Below are positions 50,350 to 58,664 of a stretch of 64,000 nt of DNA, in pieces. The DNA comes from CAZGRP01 sp964527995 (GTDB lineage: Bacteria > Zhuqueibacterota > Zhuqueibacteria > Oceanimicrobiales > CAZGRP01). Within the stretch, counting starts at the first letter, position 1. Every line of letters starts with the position of its first letter. A program made the translations under genes and the position numbers. The notes beneath the pieces were generated by a model. It searched no databases and was not told where the DNA came from. It saw nothing but the letters and a program-made list of their open reading frames with translations. The DNA is taken from contig CAZGRP010000003.1 in the NCBI GenBank assembly GCA_964527995.1, positions 62,001-126,000 of the forward strand, written 5' to 3'.

Positions 50350-51818
50350 GGGTTCTTCACCATCTGAGTTTGCATGGCCCCCAGCTTTTCCCGCAGGATT
50401 TCATTGACGATCTTCGGATTCGCCTTACCCCGTGTTGCCTTCATCACCTGCCCAACAAAAAAGCCAAGAAGTTTCTGCTCCCCTTTTGCGTAGCGTTCCA
50501 CCTCTGTCGGATGGTTCTGGAGAACCTCTTCGACAGCGGCCTCGATCACTCCCCGGTCCGACACCTGAACCAGCCCCTTCTCCGCGACGATGTCGGAGGC
50601 CGACTTGCCGCTCTCCACCATCTCTTCGAAGACCTTTTTGGCGATCTTGCCGCTGATGGTGCCGTCGGCGATCAGGTTGAGCATCTCCGCCAGTGCCTCA
50701 GGTTTCACCGGGAAGCGCTCCATTTCGATCTTCCGTTCATGAACGACGCGCAACACCTCCCCCATGACCCAGTTGCTGGCCGCCTTCGGGTCTTTCGCAG
50801 CCCGGGCGACCGCCTCGAAGTAGTCGGCCAGCGCCTTGGTCTCGGTAAGAACCGCCGCGTCGTACTGCGGGATGCCATACTCGCTGACCAGACGATTTCG
50901 ACGCTCCAGGGGGAGCTCCGGCAGGCTTTCACGAACTTGCTCGACCCACTCGTGCGAGACCTGCAGGGGAACCAGGTCGGGCTCGGGGAAATAGCGGTAG
51001 TCATGCGCAAACTCCTTGGTCCGCATGGGGACGGCGACGTTGCGGGTCGAATCCCACAGCAAGGTCTCCTGTTCGATTGCCCGCCCGGCCTCGATTTCAC
51101 GGATCTGCCGTTCGACTTCGTACTCCAGGGCCTTTTCGACACCGCGAAACGTGTTCATGTTCTTGAGCTCGGTCTTGACGCCGAGAGCCTCGCTGCCGAC
51201 AGGGCGAACCGACACGTTGGCGTCGCACCGAAGGCTTCCCTCCTCCATGTTGCCGTCGCAGATATCCAGATATTGCACCAGCTGGCGCAGGCGATTCAGG
51301 TAGAGGTAGGCCTCGTGGGGAGAGCGGATGTCCGGCTTGCTGACGATTTCGATGAGGGGCACACCACAGCGGTTCACATCCACGAGGGTTTCATTTGCGT
51401 CCACGAACTCTTCGGCGTGAACCGACTTACCGGCGTCCTCTTCCAAATGGATGCGGATGATGCCGATGCGCTTCAGATCGCCGTCCAGTTCGATCTCCAC
51501 ATAGCCGTCCTCGCACAACGGCTCTTCGTACTGCGAGATCTGGTATCCCTTGGGCAGGTCCGGGTAGAAGTAGTTTTTCCGTGCAAAAACAGAGCGAGCA
51601 GCAATGCGGCAGTGGGTGGCCAACCCCATGCGGATTGTGAACTCGACGGCGCGGCGATTGAGCACCGGCAGGACCCCGGGCATCCCCAGGCAAACCGGGC
51701 AAACCTGGGTATTGGGGTCGGCACCGAAGCGCGTGCTGCAGCGACAGAAAACCTTTGAATCGGTGAGTAGTTGCGCGTGGACTTCGAGCCCGATCACGGG
51801 TTCGTATTTGTCGGTCAC
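50346..51818 (-). CDS. gatB: Asp-tRNA(Asn)/Glu-tRNA(Gln) amidotransferase subunit B
   Basis: A 490-residue protein beginning 'MTDKYEPVIGLEVHAQLLTDSKVFCRCSTRFG'. It has 'NTQVCPVCLGMPGVLPVLN', 'FARKNYFYPDLPKGYQISQYE' and the C-terminal YqeY-like tail domain ('KLLGFFVGQVMKATRGKANPKIVNEIL'). It binds the mischarged tRNA and activates the acyl group with ATP while GatA supplies ammonia. gatA lies 111 bp upstream on the same strand. The length is normal. Confidence 0.97.
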   Translation of the reverse strand: MTDKYEPVIGLEVHAQLLTDSKVFCRCSTRFGADPNTQVCPVCLGMPGVLPVLNRRAVEFTIRMGLATHCRIAARSVFARKNYFYPDLPKGYQISQYEEPLCEDGYVEIELDGDLKRIGIIRIHLEEDAGKSVHAEEFVDANETLVDVNRCGVPLIEIVSKPDIRSPHEAYLYLNRLRQLVQYLDICDGNMEEGSLRCDANVSVRPVGSEALGVKTELKNMNTFRGVEKALEYEVERQIREIEAGRAIEQETLLWDSTRNVAVPMRTKEFAHDYRYFPEPDLVPLQVSHEWVEQVRESLPELPLERRNRLVSEYGIPQYDAAVLTETKALADYFEAVARAAKDPKAASNWVMGEVLRVVHERKIEMERFPVKPEALAEMLNLIADGTISGKIAKKVFEEMVESGKSASDIVAEKGLVQVSDRGVIEAAVEEVLQNHPTEVERYAKGEQKLLGFFVGQVMKATRGKANPKIVNEILREKLGAMQTQMVKNP

Positions 51819-51929
51819 AGAGACGTTGACTCCTGTTTGCTATGGAGTAAGCGGATCAAAGCATGCGGTTCCATTGTTCCAGTTGTCCAATCGGGCCTGG
51901 AGGTCGCCATGTTTCGTCCTGCGAGGGGA

Positions 51930-53354
51930 TCAGGACAACGCCCCTTCAAGGTAGTCGGCTACCTGCAGGATCCGCTCCTCCTCGAAAGGGCGGCCGATGA
52001 GCTGCAACCCGATAGGCAAACCGTTCGAATCGACGCCGCAGGGCAGTGAAAGTCCGGGGAGACCGGCCAGGTTCACGGAGACGGTAAAGATATCCGACAG
52101 GTACATGGTGAGCGGGTCTTCGAGCTTCTCACCCAGCTTGAACGCAGTCGTCGGCGACGTCGGACCAACCAAGACATCGCACGACTCAAAGGCGTGTTCG
52201 AAATCGCGCTGGATCAACGTGCGCACCTTCTGGGCCTTACGGTAGTAGGCCTCATAATAGCCAGCCGAGAGCACGTAGGTTCCCAGCATGATCCGGCGCT
52301 TGACCTCGGTGCCAAAACCCTGACTCCGGGACTTGACGTACATTTCCTCCAACTCACGGCTGTCCTCGGCGCGCACACCATACCGGGCGCCGTCGTATCG
52401 GGCCAGATTGGAAGAAGCTTCGGCGGTGGCGATGATGTAGTAGGTGGCAATGGCGTAGTCCGTATGCGGCAGCGAGACCTCTCGGATCTCCGCACCGGCC
52501 TGGCGCAACCTGTCGATCGCCGCGGTGGTCGCCTCGACGATGTCGTCATCGAGCCCGGCAGCAAAATACTCCCGCGGCACCCCCACACGCAGCCCGCCGA
52601 CGTCCTTTCCAAGGGCGGCGGCAAAATCGGGCACGGCCACCGGCGCTGAGGTCGAATCGCGATCGTCGTGGCCGGAGATGACGGTGAGGATGCTGGCGGC
52701 GTCTGCGACGGTATTGGTCAGTGGCCCGATCTGGTCGAGCGACGACGCAAATGCCACCAGGCCGAAGCGGGAAACGCGGCCATAGGTCGGCTTCAGGCCG
52801 ACGACTCCGGTGAGCGCTGCCGGCTGGCGGATCGATCCGCCGGTGTCCGAACCGAGGGCAGCCATGGACATATGGGCAGCCACAGCGACAGCCGAGCCCC
52901 CCGAGCTGCCTCCAGGAACTCGCTCGGTGTCATGGGGATTGCGCACCGGCCCGAAGTACGAGTTCTCGTTCGAGCTGCCCATGGCGAACTCGTCCATGTT
53001 CGTCTTGCCGATCAACACTACATCGGCGTCCTTCAGCCGGCGCACCACCGTGGCATCATAGAGCGAGACGAAACCTTCAAGGATGTGTGAGCCGCACGTG
53101 ACGGGCGCATCCTGGATGCAGATATTGTCCTTGATCGCCATGACCATGCCGGCCAATGGCCCAGCCTGACCAGCGCGGATCTTCTCGTCCACCTGCTCGG
53201 CTTGCTCCAGAGCCACGTCACCCATCACCGTGATGAAGGCGTTGAGGTGGCGCTGGGCTTCGATCTGCCCGAGAAAGGCCTCAGTCAGTGCCCGAGTGCT
53301 GATCTCGCCGGATTCGATTCTGCGTCGTGCTTCGGCGAATGTGATCGACGTCAA
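51930..53354 (-). CDS. gatA: Asp-tRNA(Asn)/Glu-tRNA(Gln) amidotransferase subunit A
   Basis: A 474-residue amidase-signature enzyme. The Ser-cisSer-Lys triad is visible: Lys in 'VMAIKDNIC', Ser in 'ALGSDTGGSIRQPA' and the preceding 'GGSSGGSAVAVA' loop. It hydrolyses glutamine and channels ammonia to GatB. The start is a TTG at 53354 with AGGA 7 nt upstream. The small partner gatC is not found next to it, although many genomes place it directly upstream; here two tatA genes occupy that place. Confidence 0.96.
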   Translation of the reverse strand: MTSITFAEARRRIESGEISTRALTEAFLGQIEAQRHLNAFITVMGDVALEQAEQVDEKIRAGQAGPLAGMVMAIKDNICIQDAPVTCGSHILEGFVSLYDATVVRRLKDADVVLIGKTNMDEFAMGSSNENSYFGPVRNPHDTERVPGGSSGGSAVAVAAHMSMAALGSDTGGSIRQPAALTGVVGLKPTYGRVSRFGLVAFASSLDQIGPLTNTVADAASILTVISGHDDRDSTSAPVAVPDFAAALGKDVGGLRVGVPREYFAAGLDDDIVEATTAAIDRLRQAGAEIREVSLPHTDYAIATYYIIATAEASSNLARYDGARYGVRAEDSRELEEMYVKSRSQGFGTEVKRRIMLGTYVLSAGYYEAYYRKAQKVRTLIQRDFEHAFESCDVLVGPTSPTTAFKLGEKLEDPLTMYLSDIFTVSVNLAGLPGLSLPCGVDSNGLPIGLQLIGRPFEEERILQVADYLEGALS

Positions 53355-53363
53355 CTTGGCGTC

Positions 53364-53564
53364 CTAACTGTGGGTGGTTTCCTCTGCGCTTTTCGGCTGC
53401 TCGATCTGCTTCTCGACGCTGTCTTCTTCGCCGCTCGAGGCTTTCTTGAACTCACGAATGCCTTTGCCAAGCCCCGCCGCCAGCTCGGGCAACTTCTTTG
53501 CCCCAAACAGCAGCACGATAATGAAGAAGATGATCAGTAGTTCCTGAAAACCGATCGCTCCCAT
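53364..53564 (-). CDS. tatA: Twin-arginine translocase TatA/E family protein, first copy
   Basis: A 66-residue protein with one N-terminal helix ('LLIIFFIIVLLFG') and the hinge 'AKKLPELAAGLGKGIREFKKA', typical of TatA. It is followed by a short acidic tail. TatA oligomers form the export path for folded proteins with twin-arginine signals. It lies 3 bp after a second tatA-like gene and 9 bp before gatA. No tatC is in the window. Confidence 0.92.
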   Translation of the reverse strand: MGAIGFQELLIIFFIIVLLFGAKKLPELAAGLGKGIREFKKASSGEEDSVEKQIEQPKSAEETTHS

Positions 53565-53567
53565 GAC

Positions 53568-53846
53568 TTACTCCTTTGTCGTCTCGTGTGTCGTTCCTTG
53601 TGTCGTTTCGTGTGTCGTTTCGTGCGTCGTTTCGTGCGTGATCGACTTGGTGTCATCGAGGCTGATTTCCTCCTTGAGTTCCTCGGTGGCACGCTTGAAC
53701 TCCTGCATGGCGCGCCCCAGACCACGAGCGAGCTCAGGCAACCGTTCACTACCGAACAGGAGGAGGACCACCAGGAGGATCACCACAAGCTCCTGCATGC
53801 CGATCGCTCCAAAAAAGAGCACCGGATGCCCGATGATCGCATACAT
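53568..53846 (-). CDS. TatA/E family protein, second copy with THETT-repeat tail
   Basis: A 92-residue protein with the TatA core 'GMQELVVILLVVLLLFGSERLPELARGLGRAMQEF' after a short N-terminal extension. An amphipathic helix follows, then a tail made of repeated T-H-E-T units encoded by a 12-bp tandem repeat. The tail has no counterpart in the neighbouring TatA. It could fill a TatB-like role or be a variant TatA. The repeat number may vary between strains. Confidence 0.85.
   Translation of the reverse strand: MYAIIGHPVLFFGAIGMQELVVILLVVLLLFGSERLPELARGLGRAMQEFKRATEELKEEISLDDTKSITHETTHETTHETTQGTTHETTKE
53578..53637 (-). repeat. Five 12-bp tandem repeats in the second tatA-like gene
   Basis: Five back-to-back copies of gtcgtttcgtgt-like units (plus-strand view) with one to three substitutions each. 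They are in frame and encode T-H-E-T repeats at the protein's C terminus. Such tracts change length by slippage without frameshift. Confidence 0.85.
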
Positions 53847-53857
53847 CTTCGATCTCC

Positions 53858-54118
53858 CTAATACCAGCGTAACAGGTAGATGGCCAGCACGAGTCCGATG
53901 AGACCGGCCACATTCAGTTTTAGTGACAACCCCACGGTAAGCGTAAACACGACGGCGTTGAGCGTCACCGGTTCAAGAGTGAATCCGCCGGAGCGCAGGA
54001 AAAACTCTTTCACCACTCCAGCGGGCAGGATCAGCCCGATCAGCTCCCCGAACAAAGTCCCCAGCATGGCCCCCAGAAGGAGAATCAGCACAACGTAGCC
54101 AAACGGTTTGCGTGCCAT
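53858..54118 (-). CDS. DUF4321-family small membrane protein
   Basis: An 86-residue protein with three predicted helices: 'FGYVVLILLLGAMLGTLFGELIG', 'LNAVVFTLTVGLSLKLN' and 'VAGLIGLVLAIYLL'. The 'GTLFGELIG' and 'FTLTVGLSLKLNVAGLIGL' pattern matches the uncharacterised DUF4321 family. It lies between purQ and the tatA pair with short gaps (11 and 21 bp), so it is co-transcribed. Its function is not known. Confidence 0.75.
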   Translation of the reverse strand: MARKPFGYVVLILLLGAMLGTLFGELIGLILPAGVVKEFFLRSGGFTLEPVTLNAVVFTLTVGLSLKLNVAGLIGLVLAIYLLRWY

Positions 54119-54139
54119 GCGTTGTTTCCTTTCCCGGCG

Positions 54140-54841
54140 TCATTGGGCACACCAGGCCAGCAAGGAGTCGAAGATCTTTCTGCCGCTGGCGTCACCCAAT
54201 TCAGGTTCGCTGTTGCGTTCGGGATGGGGCATCATCCCGAGGACGTTGCCTGCCAGATTGATCACCCCGGCAATGTGATTGAGAGAGCCGTTCGGGTTGG
54301 TGTCCGCAACCGTGTCGCCACCGGCATCGCAGTAGCGGAACACCACCTGCCCATTGGCTTCGAGTTCGCTCAACGTCGCCTGATCGGCATAGAAGAGACC
54401 GTCGCCGTGCGCCACCGGCACCTTCAGGATCTCCCCCGGCCGACATTCGTTGGTGAAGCGGGTTTCACATTTCTCCGTGCGAATATGCACGGAACGACAG
54501 ACAAACCGCAAGGACTCGTTCCGCAGGAGCGCCCCCGGCAGTAGTCCAGCCTCGCATAGAATCTGAAACCCATTGCAGATGCCCAAGATCGACTTCCCGT
54601 GTCGGCCCGCCTCCACGACGCCGCGCATGACGGGCGAGAACCGAGCAATGGCGCCGGTTCTCAGATAATCCCCGTACGAAAAACCGCCCGGTAAAATCAC
54701 CACATCGTATTCGCGCAGGTCCTGCCGCCGATGCCAGATGAAGTCGACGTCCTGCCTGAGGACGTGTTTGAGAACATGATAGCAGTCGTGGTCGCAGTTC
54801 GAACCGGGAAATACGACCACCCCAAATTTCGGCTTCTTCAC
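54140..54841 (-). CDS. purQ: Phosphoribosylformylglycinamidine synthase, glutaminase subunit PurQ
   Basis: A 233-residue class I glutamine amidotransferase. The nucleophile Cys is in 'ILGICNGFQIL' and the His/Glu pair in 'MMPHPERNSEPELG'. 'VVFPGSNCDHD' at the start is typical of PurQ. It makes ammonia for FGAM synthesis with PurL and PurS. purS lies 3 bp upstream; purL is not in this window. Confidence 0.97.
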   Translation of the reverse strand: MKKPKFGVVVFPGSNCDHDCYHVLKHVLRQDVDFIWHRRQDLREYDVVILPGGFSYGDYLRTGAIARFSPVMRGVVEAGRHGKSILGICNGFQILCEAGLLPGALLRNESLRFVCRSVHIRTEKCETRFTNECRPGEILKVPVAHGDGLFYADQATLSELEANGQVVFRYCDAGGDTVADTNPNGSLNHIAGVINLAGNVLGMMPHPERNSEPELGDASGRKIFDSLLAWCAQ

Positions 54842-54844
54842 CCT

Positions 54845-55102
54845 TTACCCTTCGCCTGCCTTTTCGAGCTCGAACCGGTACGCCTCGATGACTGGATTGG
54901 CGAGCAGCTTGTCACAGGCCGACTGCACCGTCTGGGCGGCCCGATCGGCGTCGTCGGCCTGAATCCGGAGGCGAATATATTTTCCCACGCGGACATCGTC
55001 GATGCCCTGGAAGCCGAGAGTCTCCAGCGCATGACGCACGGTCTTTCCCTGCGGATCAAGGATGCCGTTTTTCAGCGTAATGTAGACGTGGGCGATGAAC
55101 AC
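54845..55102 (-). CDS. purS: Phosphoribosylformylglycinamidine synthase subunit PurS
   Basis: An 85-residue protein with the PurS pattern 'AHVYITLKNGILDPQGKTVRHALETLGF' and 'VRVGKYIRLRI'. PurS dimers bridge PurQ and the small type of PurL in the FGAM synthase complex. Its 3-bp distance to purQ fits the standard purS-purQ arrangement. Confidence 0.96.
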   Translation of the reverse strand: MFIAHVYITLKNGILDPQGKTVRHALETLGFQGIDDVRVGKYIRLRIQADDADRAAQTVQSACDKLLANPVIEAYRFELEKAGEG

Positions 55103-55136
55103 GGGACTTTCCTTTCAACTCTCCAACTGCGTGCCC

Positions 55137-55889
55137 TCACAGCCCGTTCGGCCACTGGTCCGAGAGGCTCAAGTCCACCAGTTCCTCATCCTGTTGCCGG
55201 CCTGGCGTGACCAACGACCGCAGCATGCCAAACAAAACATAGCTCAAGGCCAGAGGGAAAAGCGCCTTCTGCCGGAAGAGCACAAGGACGCTCAGACTGA
55301 CCAGTAAGATGACAACCAGAATCGTGTTCCGGCGACCACTGCCCAAACTGAATCGGGGCATCGCGTCATATTCGAAGGGGCTCACCATCAGCAAACTGAC
55401 AAGAACCACCAGAGGAACCAGAAGAGCCGGGTAGCGCAGCCCCTCCCACAAATCGTAGTTGAAAATGACATAAGCCGACAGCGTGGCTGCCGCTGCCGGA
55501 ATCGGTAAACCGACAAAAGCCTCCTTATCCTCACCCGATACCTGGATGTTGAAACGGGCCAGACGGATGCCACCGAACAGCAACGGCAAGAAACTCAGGG
55601 CGACACCCGGCGCGCCCATGTGCTCGAAGAATGCCTCGTAGATGAGCAAAGAAGGCGCAACTCCGAAGGAAACGACATCGGCCAGGGAGTCGAACTCGAT
55701 GCCGAATTCGCTGGCTGAGTGGGTGAAGCGTGCGACTTTCCCGTCCAGCACGTCGAAGATGCCGGCGACGATGATGAGCCACGACGTGGTGACCAGACGC
55801 CCTTCCATGGCGTTGACGATGGCCAAGAAGCCGACGAAGATGTTGGCAATGGTAAACAGGCTCGGCACGATGCTTCTCTTCCTAATCAT
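55137..55889 (-). CDS. pssA: CDP-diacylglycerol-serine O-phosphatidyltransferase
   Basis: A 250-residue membrane enzyme with the CDP-alcohol phosphotransferase motif D-G-x2-A-R-x8-G-x3-D-x3-D, seen around 'DGKVARFTHSASEFG' and 'FDSLAD' (residues ~50-72). Several transmembrane helices follow. It makes phosphatidylserine from CDP-diacylglycerol and serine. It overlaps the end of psd, which converts that product to phosphatidylethanolamine. Confidence 0.93.
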   Translation of the reverse strand: MIRKRSIVPSLFTIANIFVGFLAIVNAMEGRLVTTSWLIIVAGIFDVLDGKVARFTHSASEFGIEFDSLADVVSFGVAPSLLIYEAFFEHMGAPGVALSFLPLLFGGIRLARFNIQVSGEDKEAFVGLPIPAAAATLSAYVIFNYDLWEGLRYPALLVPLVVLVSLLMVSPFEYDAMPRFSLGSGRRNTILVVILLVSLSVLVLFRQKALFPLALSYVLFGMLRSLVTPGRQQDEELVDLSLSDQWPNGL

Positions 55890-56529
55890 GAGCCATGACT
55901 CCTATGATGGTGGTTCCGGCTTTGACCTTCTGGTGTAGCTGAACTTGCAGCTGCGCATCTCGAGGCAGAAACAAGTCGACCCGCGAACCGAACTTGATCA
56001 TGCCAAAGCGCTCGCCGCGCTTCACCCGATACCCCTCGCGGACGTTGCAAACAATCCGCCGTGCGATGATGCCCGCTATCTGTTTGAATAGAACCTTTCC
56101 GTGTTTGGTTTCAATCCCGATCACCGCCTGCTCGTTTTCGATGGAGGCTGAAGGTCGAAATGCGGCGTGGAAGGCACCTCGACGGTAGCGAAAGTAGGCC
56201 ACCTGGCCATCCACAGGAATTCGATTCACGTGCACATCGAAAATCGACAGGAAAATACTGACTTTATGGGCTGTCGACTGTAGAAACTCCCTCTCGAACG
56301 TCTCGCTGATTTCGATGATCTTGCCATCGGCAGGGGCCACCACGATGCCTTCTGCTTGTGGAACCTCGCGCTCTGGGTCGCGGAAGAAATAGACAGTGAA
56401 GACAACCAGAAGCCAGGCCACCGCCGCGTAGAGAACGCTGTAGAGCTTGGGTATCCACACAGCCAGGGCCGTGAGCACGACGGCGACCACCAGCAGAGCG
56501 ATGAGAGTTCCGATGCCCTCCTTGTTCAA
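55882..56529 (-). CDS. psd: Phosphatidylserine decarboxylase
   Basis: A 215-residue short-form proenzyme with two N-terminal hydrophobic segments ('TLIALLVVAVVLTALAVW', 'LYAAVAWLLVVFTVYFF') and 'FFRDPEREVP'. The self-cleavage site lies in 'MIKFGSRVDLFLP', where the serine of the GS pair becomes the pyruvoyl group. It forms phosphatidylethanolamine. It overlaps pssA by 8 bp, giving a complete two-step phosphatidylethanolamine module. Confidence 0.95.
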   Translation of the reverse strand: MNKEGIGTLIALLVVAVVLTALAVWIPKLYSVLYAAVAWLLVVFTVYFFRDPEREVPQAEGIVVAPADGKIIEISETFEREFLQSTAHKVSIFLSIFDVHVNRIPVDGQVAYFRYRRGAFHAAFRPSASIENEQAVIGIETKHGKVLFKQIAGIIARRIVCNVREGYRVKRGERFGMIKFGSRVDLFLPRDAQLQVQLHQKVKAGTTIIGVMAHD

Positions 56530-56535
56530 AGCCGG

Positions 56536-57297
56536 CTACTCCCCTTGCTCCACGCCCACCACAGTCGTCACGCTCTGGAGCGTGCCATCTTCCCGGAAGA
56601 TGCGCTTGCGCAGTTGCTCGTAGGCCTTGCCCACGTCCCCCAGGTCCTCGACGAAGACATCGATGTCGTAGCGCTCTCCGGTCACAGCATCCCAGAAGTG
56701 GCAGGTGTCGGGCGAAATTTCGTCGCCGGCGAGTAGCTTGCCGTTCTTGTTGCGGCCGAACTCGAGCCGCAGACTCACGAGCGTGATGCCCCGGCGCTGG
56801 CAGAAATCCTTGAGAATCACATTGGCCTTGCTGGCATACCGGTGCATGACATACAATTCTTCGCGGCTGACCACCTCCTTCTTCGCCACGTCTTCCTCGG
56901 TCAACGGTTTGCCCCTGCCCTCTGTCTCCTTCTCGTAGAACTCGATGATGGGCGCCTGCAGCCGTGAACCCTCCTTCACCCTCTGCCTCTTCGCCAGGCG
57001 GCCGGACGCCACGTTGTGAATGACCACGGCCAGCGGCAACATCTCCAGCTTGCGCACCAACATCGTGGTATCGCTGAGAAGTCTGACGAAATGGGTGGGG
57101 AGGTGATAGCTCTCCAGGAACTTGAACATGTAAGCCGAGATCTGGTTGTTCGTAGCCCCTTTGCCCTTTACTTTCCCCTCTTTGGTGCCGTCGGGCGAAA
57201 CGATCTCGTCCTTGAATTCGATAATCAAGTGATCTTCATCACTCGTTTCGTACAGCACTTTGGTTTTGCCTTCATACAGCTTCTTCTTTTTTCTCAT
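56536..57297 (-). CDS. purC: Phosphoribosylaminoimidazole-succinocarboxamide synthase
   Basis: A 253-residue protein from the ATG at 57297. 'KLYEGKTKVLYET', 'GKGATNNQISAYMFKFLE' and 'SLRLEFGRNKNGKLLAGDEISPDTCHFWD' are standard SAICAR synthetase motifs. It joins CAIR and aspartate with ATP. The nearest ribosome-site match, AAAGGAGG, lies about 13 nt from the ATG, longer than usual. It sits between purB and psd. Confidence 0.95.
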   Translation of the reverse strand: MRKKKKLYEGKTKVLYETSDEDHLIIEFKDEIVSPDGTKEGKVKGKGATNNQISAYMFKFLESYHLPTHFVRLLSDTTMLVRKLEMLPLAVVIHNVASGRLAKRQRVKEGSRLQAPIIEFYEKETEGRGKPLTEEDVAKKEVVSREELYVMHRYASKANVILKDFCQRRGITLVSLRLEFGRNKNGKLLAGDEISPDTCHFWDAVTGERYDIDVFVEDLGDVGKAYEQLRKRIFREDGTLQSVTTVVGVEQGE

Positions 57298-57335
57298 CGA
57301 TCGCGATACCCCTCCTTTGGAATGTATGGCCCGTG

Positions 57336-58631
57336 TCATGAAAGGCCGACGCGCCGGAAGATCGTATCCACGTGTCGCAGGTTCCGCCCCAGGTCGAAAC
57401 ACGCCTCGATCTCCTCGGCGCTGAGGCGGCTGCGGATGGCCTCCTGCTCCAGCAGCATGTCTCGAAAAGGTCGCCCCGTCTGCCACACCTCCATTGCGCA
57501 CTTCTGAACCAGATGGTACGCCTCTTCGCGCGTCAACCCCTTGTCGGTCAGCGCCAGCAGCACCGACTGAGAGAAAACCAGGCCATTGGTTCTGTCCAGA
57601 TTCCGCCGCATGTTCTCGGGGTAGATCTGCAGACCTTCTATGACGGTGGTGAATTTCGACAGCATGTAGTCCAGGAGAATCGTGCTGTCTGGCAAGATCA
57701 CCCGTTCTACCGAGCTGTGGGTAATGTCGCGCTCATGCCACAACGCCACGTTCTCCATCGCTGCCATGGCGTTGGCACGTACAACACGTGCCAATCCTGT
57801 CACGCGCTCGCACGTGATCGGGTTCCGCTTGTGTGGCATTGCTGAGGACCCCTTCTGTCCCCGAGTAAACGGCTCTTCGACTTCCAGAATTTCAGTACGT
57901 TGCAGGTTTCGGATTTCTGTGGCAAACTTCTCCAACGAACAGGCGATAACGGCAATGGTTGCCAAAAAAGTGGCGTGACGGTCGCGCTGAACGATCTGCG
58001 TCGAAACCGGGGCAGGCTGCAAGCCCAGCCGCCGGCAGACATACTCCTCGACGCGCGGATCGATATGGGCAAAGGTGCCGACAGCGCCCGATATCTTTCC
58101 CACCGAAACGGTATCGATGGCCTTCTGGAGGCGGTCGATGCCGCGTCCGATCTCGTCATACCACAGCGCCATCTTCAGCCCAAACGTCGTCGGCTCGGCG
58201 TGCACGCCGTGCGATCGACCGACACAGACCGTGAACTTGTGCTCCATCGCTTTCTGCTGGAGCGCCCGGCGAAGCTCCCGCAGATCCTGTAGGAGCTGTT
58301 CACCCGCCTGGCGCAGGAGCACGGCCAGCGACGTGTCGAGCAAATCCGACGACGTCATGCCGCGATGGATGTAGCGGCTCTCCGGACCGACGTGTTCAGC
58401 CACATTGGTGAGAAAGGCGATGACGTCGTGTTTGGTGGTCTCTTCGATCTCGAGGATACGCTGCACGTCGAAAGCGGCCTTCTGCCGGATCACTTCGACT
58501 GCCTGCGGCGGAATCTCCCCGATTTCGGCCTGGGCCTCGCAGGCCAGCAGCTCGACCTCGAGCCAGGTCCTGAACTTGTTCTCGTCACTCCAGATAGCCG
58601 CCATCTGCGGCCGTGTATATCGCGCGATCAT
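57336..58631 (-). CDS. purB: Adenylosuccinate lyase
   Basis: A 431-residue protein of the fumarase/aspartase superfamily with the signature 'GSSAMPHKRNPITCERV' containing the catalytic loop serine, plus 'GMTSSDLLDTSLAVLL' and 'VGRSHGVHAEPTTFG'. It acts twice in purine synthesis, on SAICAR and on adenylosuccinate. purC follows 38 bp downstream, so consecutive pathway steps are linked. Confidence 0.97.
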   Translation of the reverse strand: MIARYTRPQMAAIWSDENKFRTWLEVELLACEAQAEIGEIPPQAVEVIRQKAAFDVQRILEIEETTKHDVIAFLTNVAEHVGPESRYIHRGMTSSDLLDTSLAVLLRQAGEQLLQDLRELRRALQQKAMEHKFTVCVGRSHGVHAEPTTFGLKMALWYDEIGRGIDRLQKAIDTVSVGKISGAVGTFAHIDPRVEEYVCRRLGLQPAPVSTQIVQRDRHATFLATIAVIACSLEKFATEIRNLQRTEILEVEEPFTRGQKGSSAMPHKRNPITCERVTGLARVVRANAMAAMENVALWHERDITHSSVERVILPDSTILLDYMLSKFTTVIEGLQIYPENMRRNLDRTNGLVFSQSVLLALTDKGLTREEAYHLVQKCAMEVWQTGRPFRDMLLEQEAIRSRLSAEEIEACFDLGRNLRHVDTIFRRVGLS

Positions 58632-58664
58632 CTGTCTCTCGTCGCTCCGGCAAGACCCTTGTCG

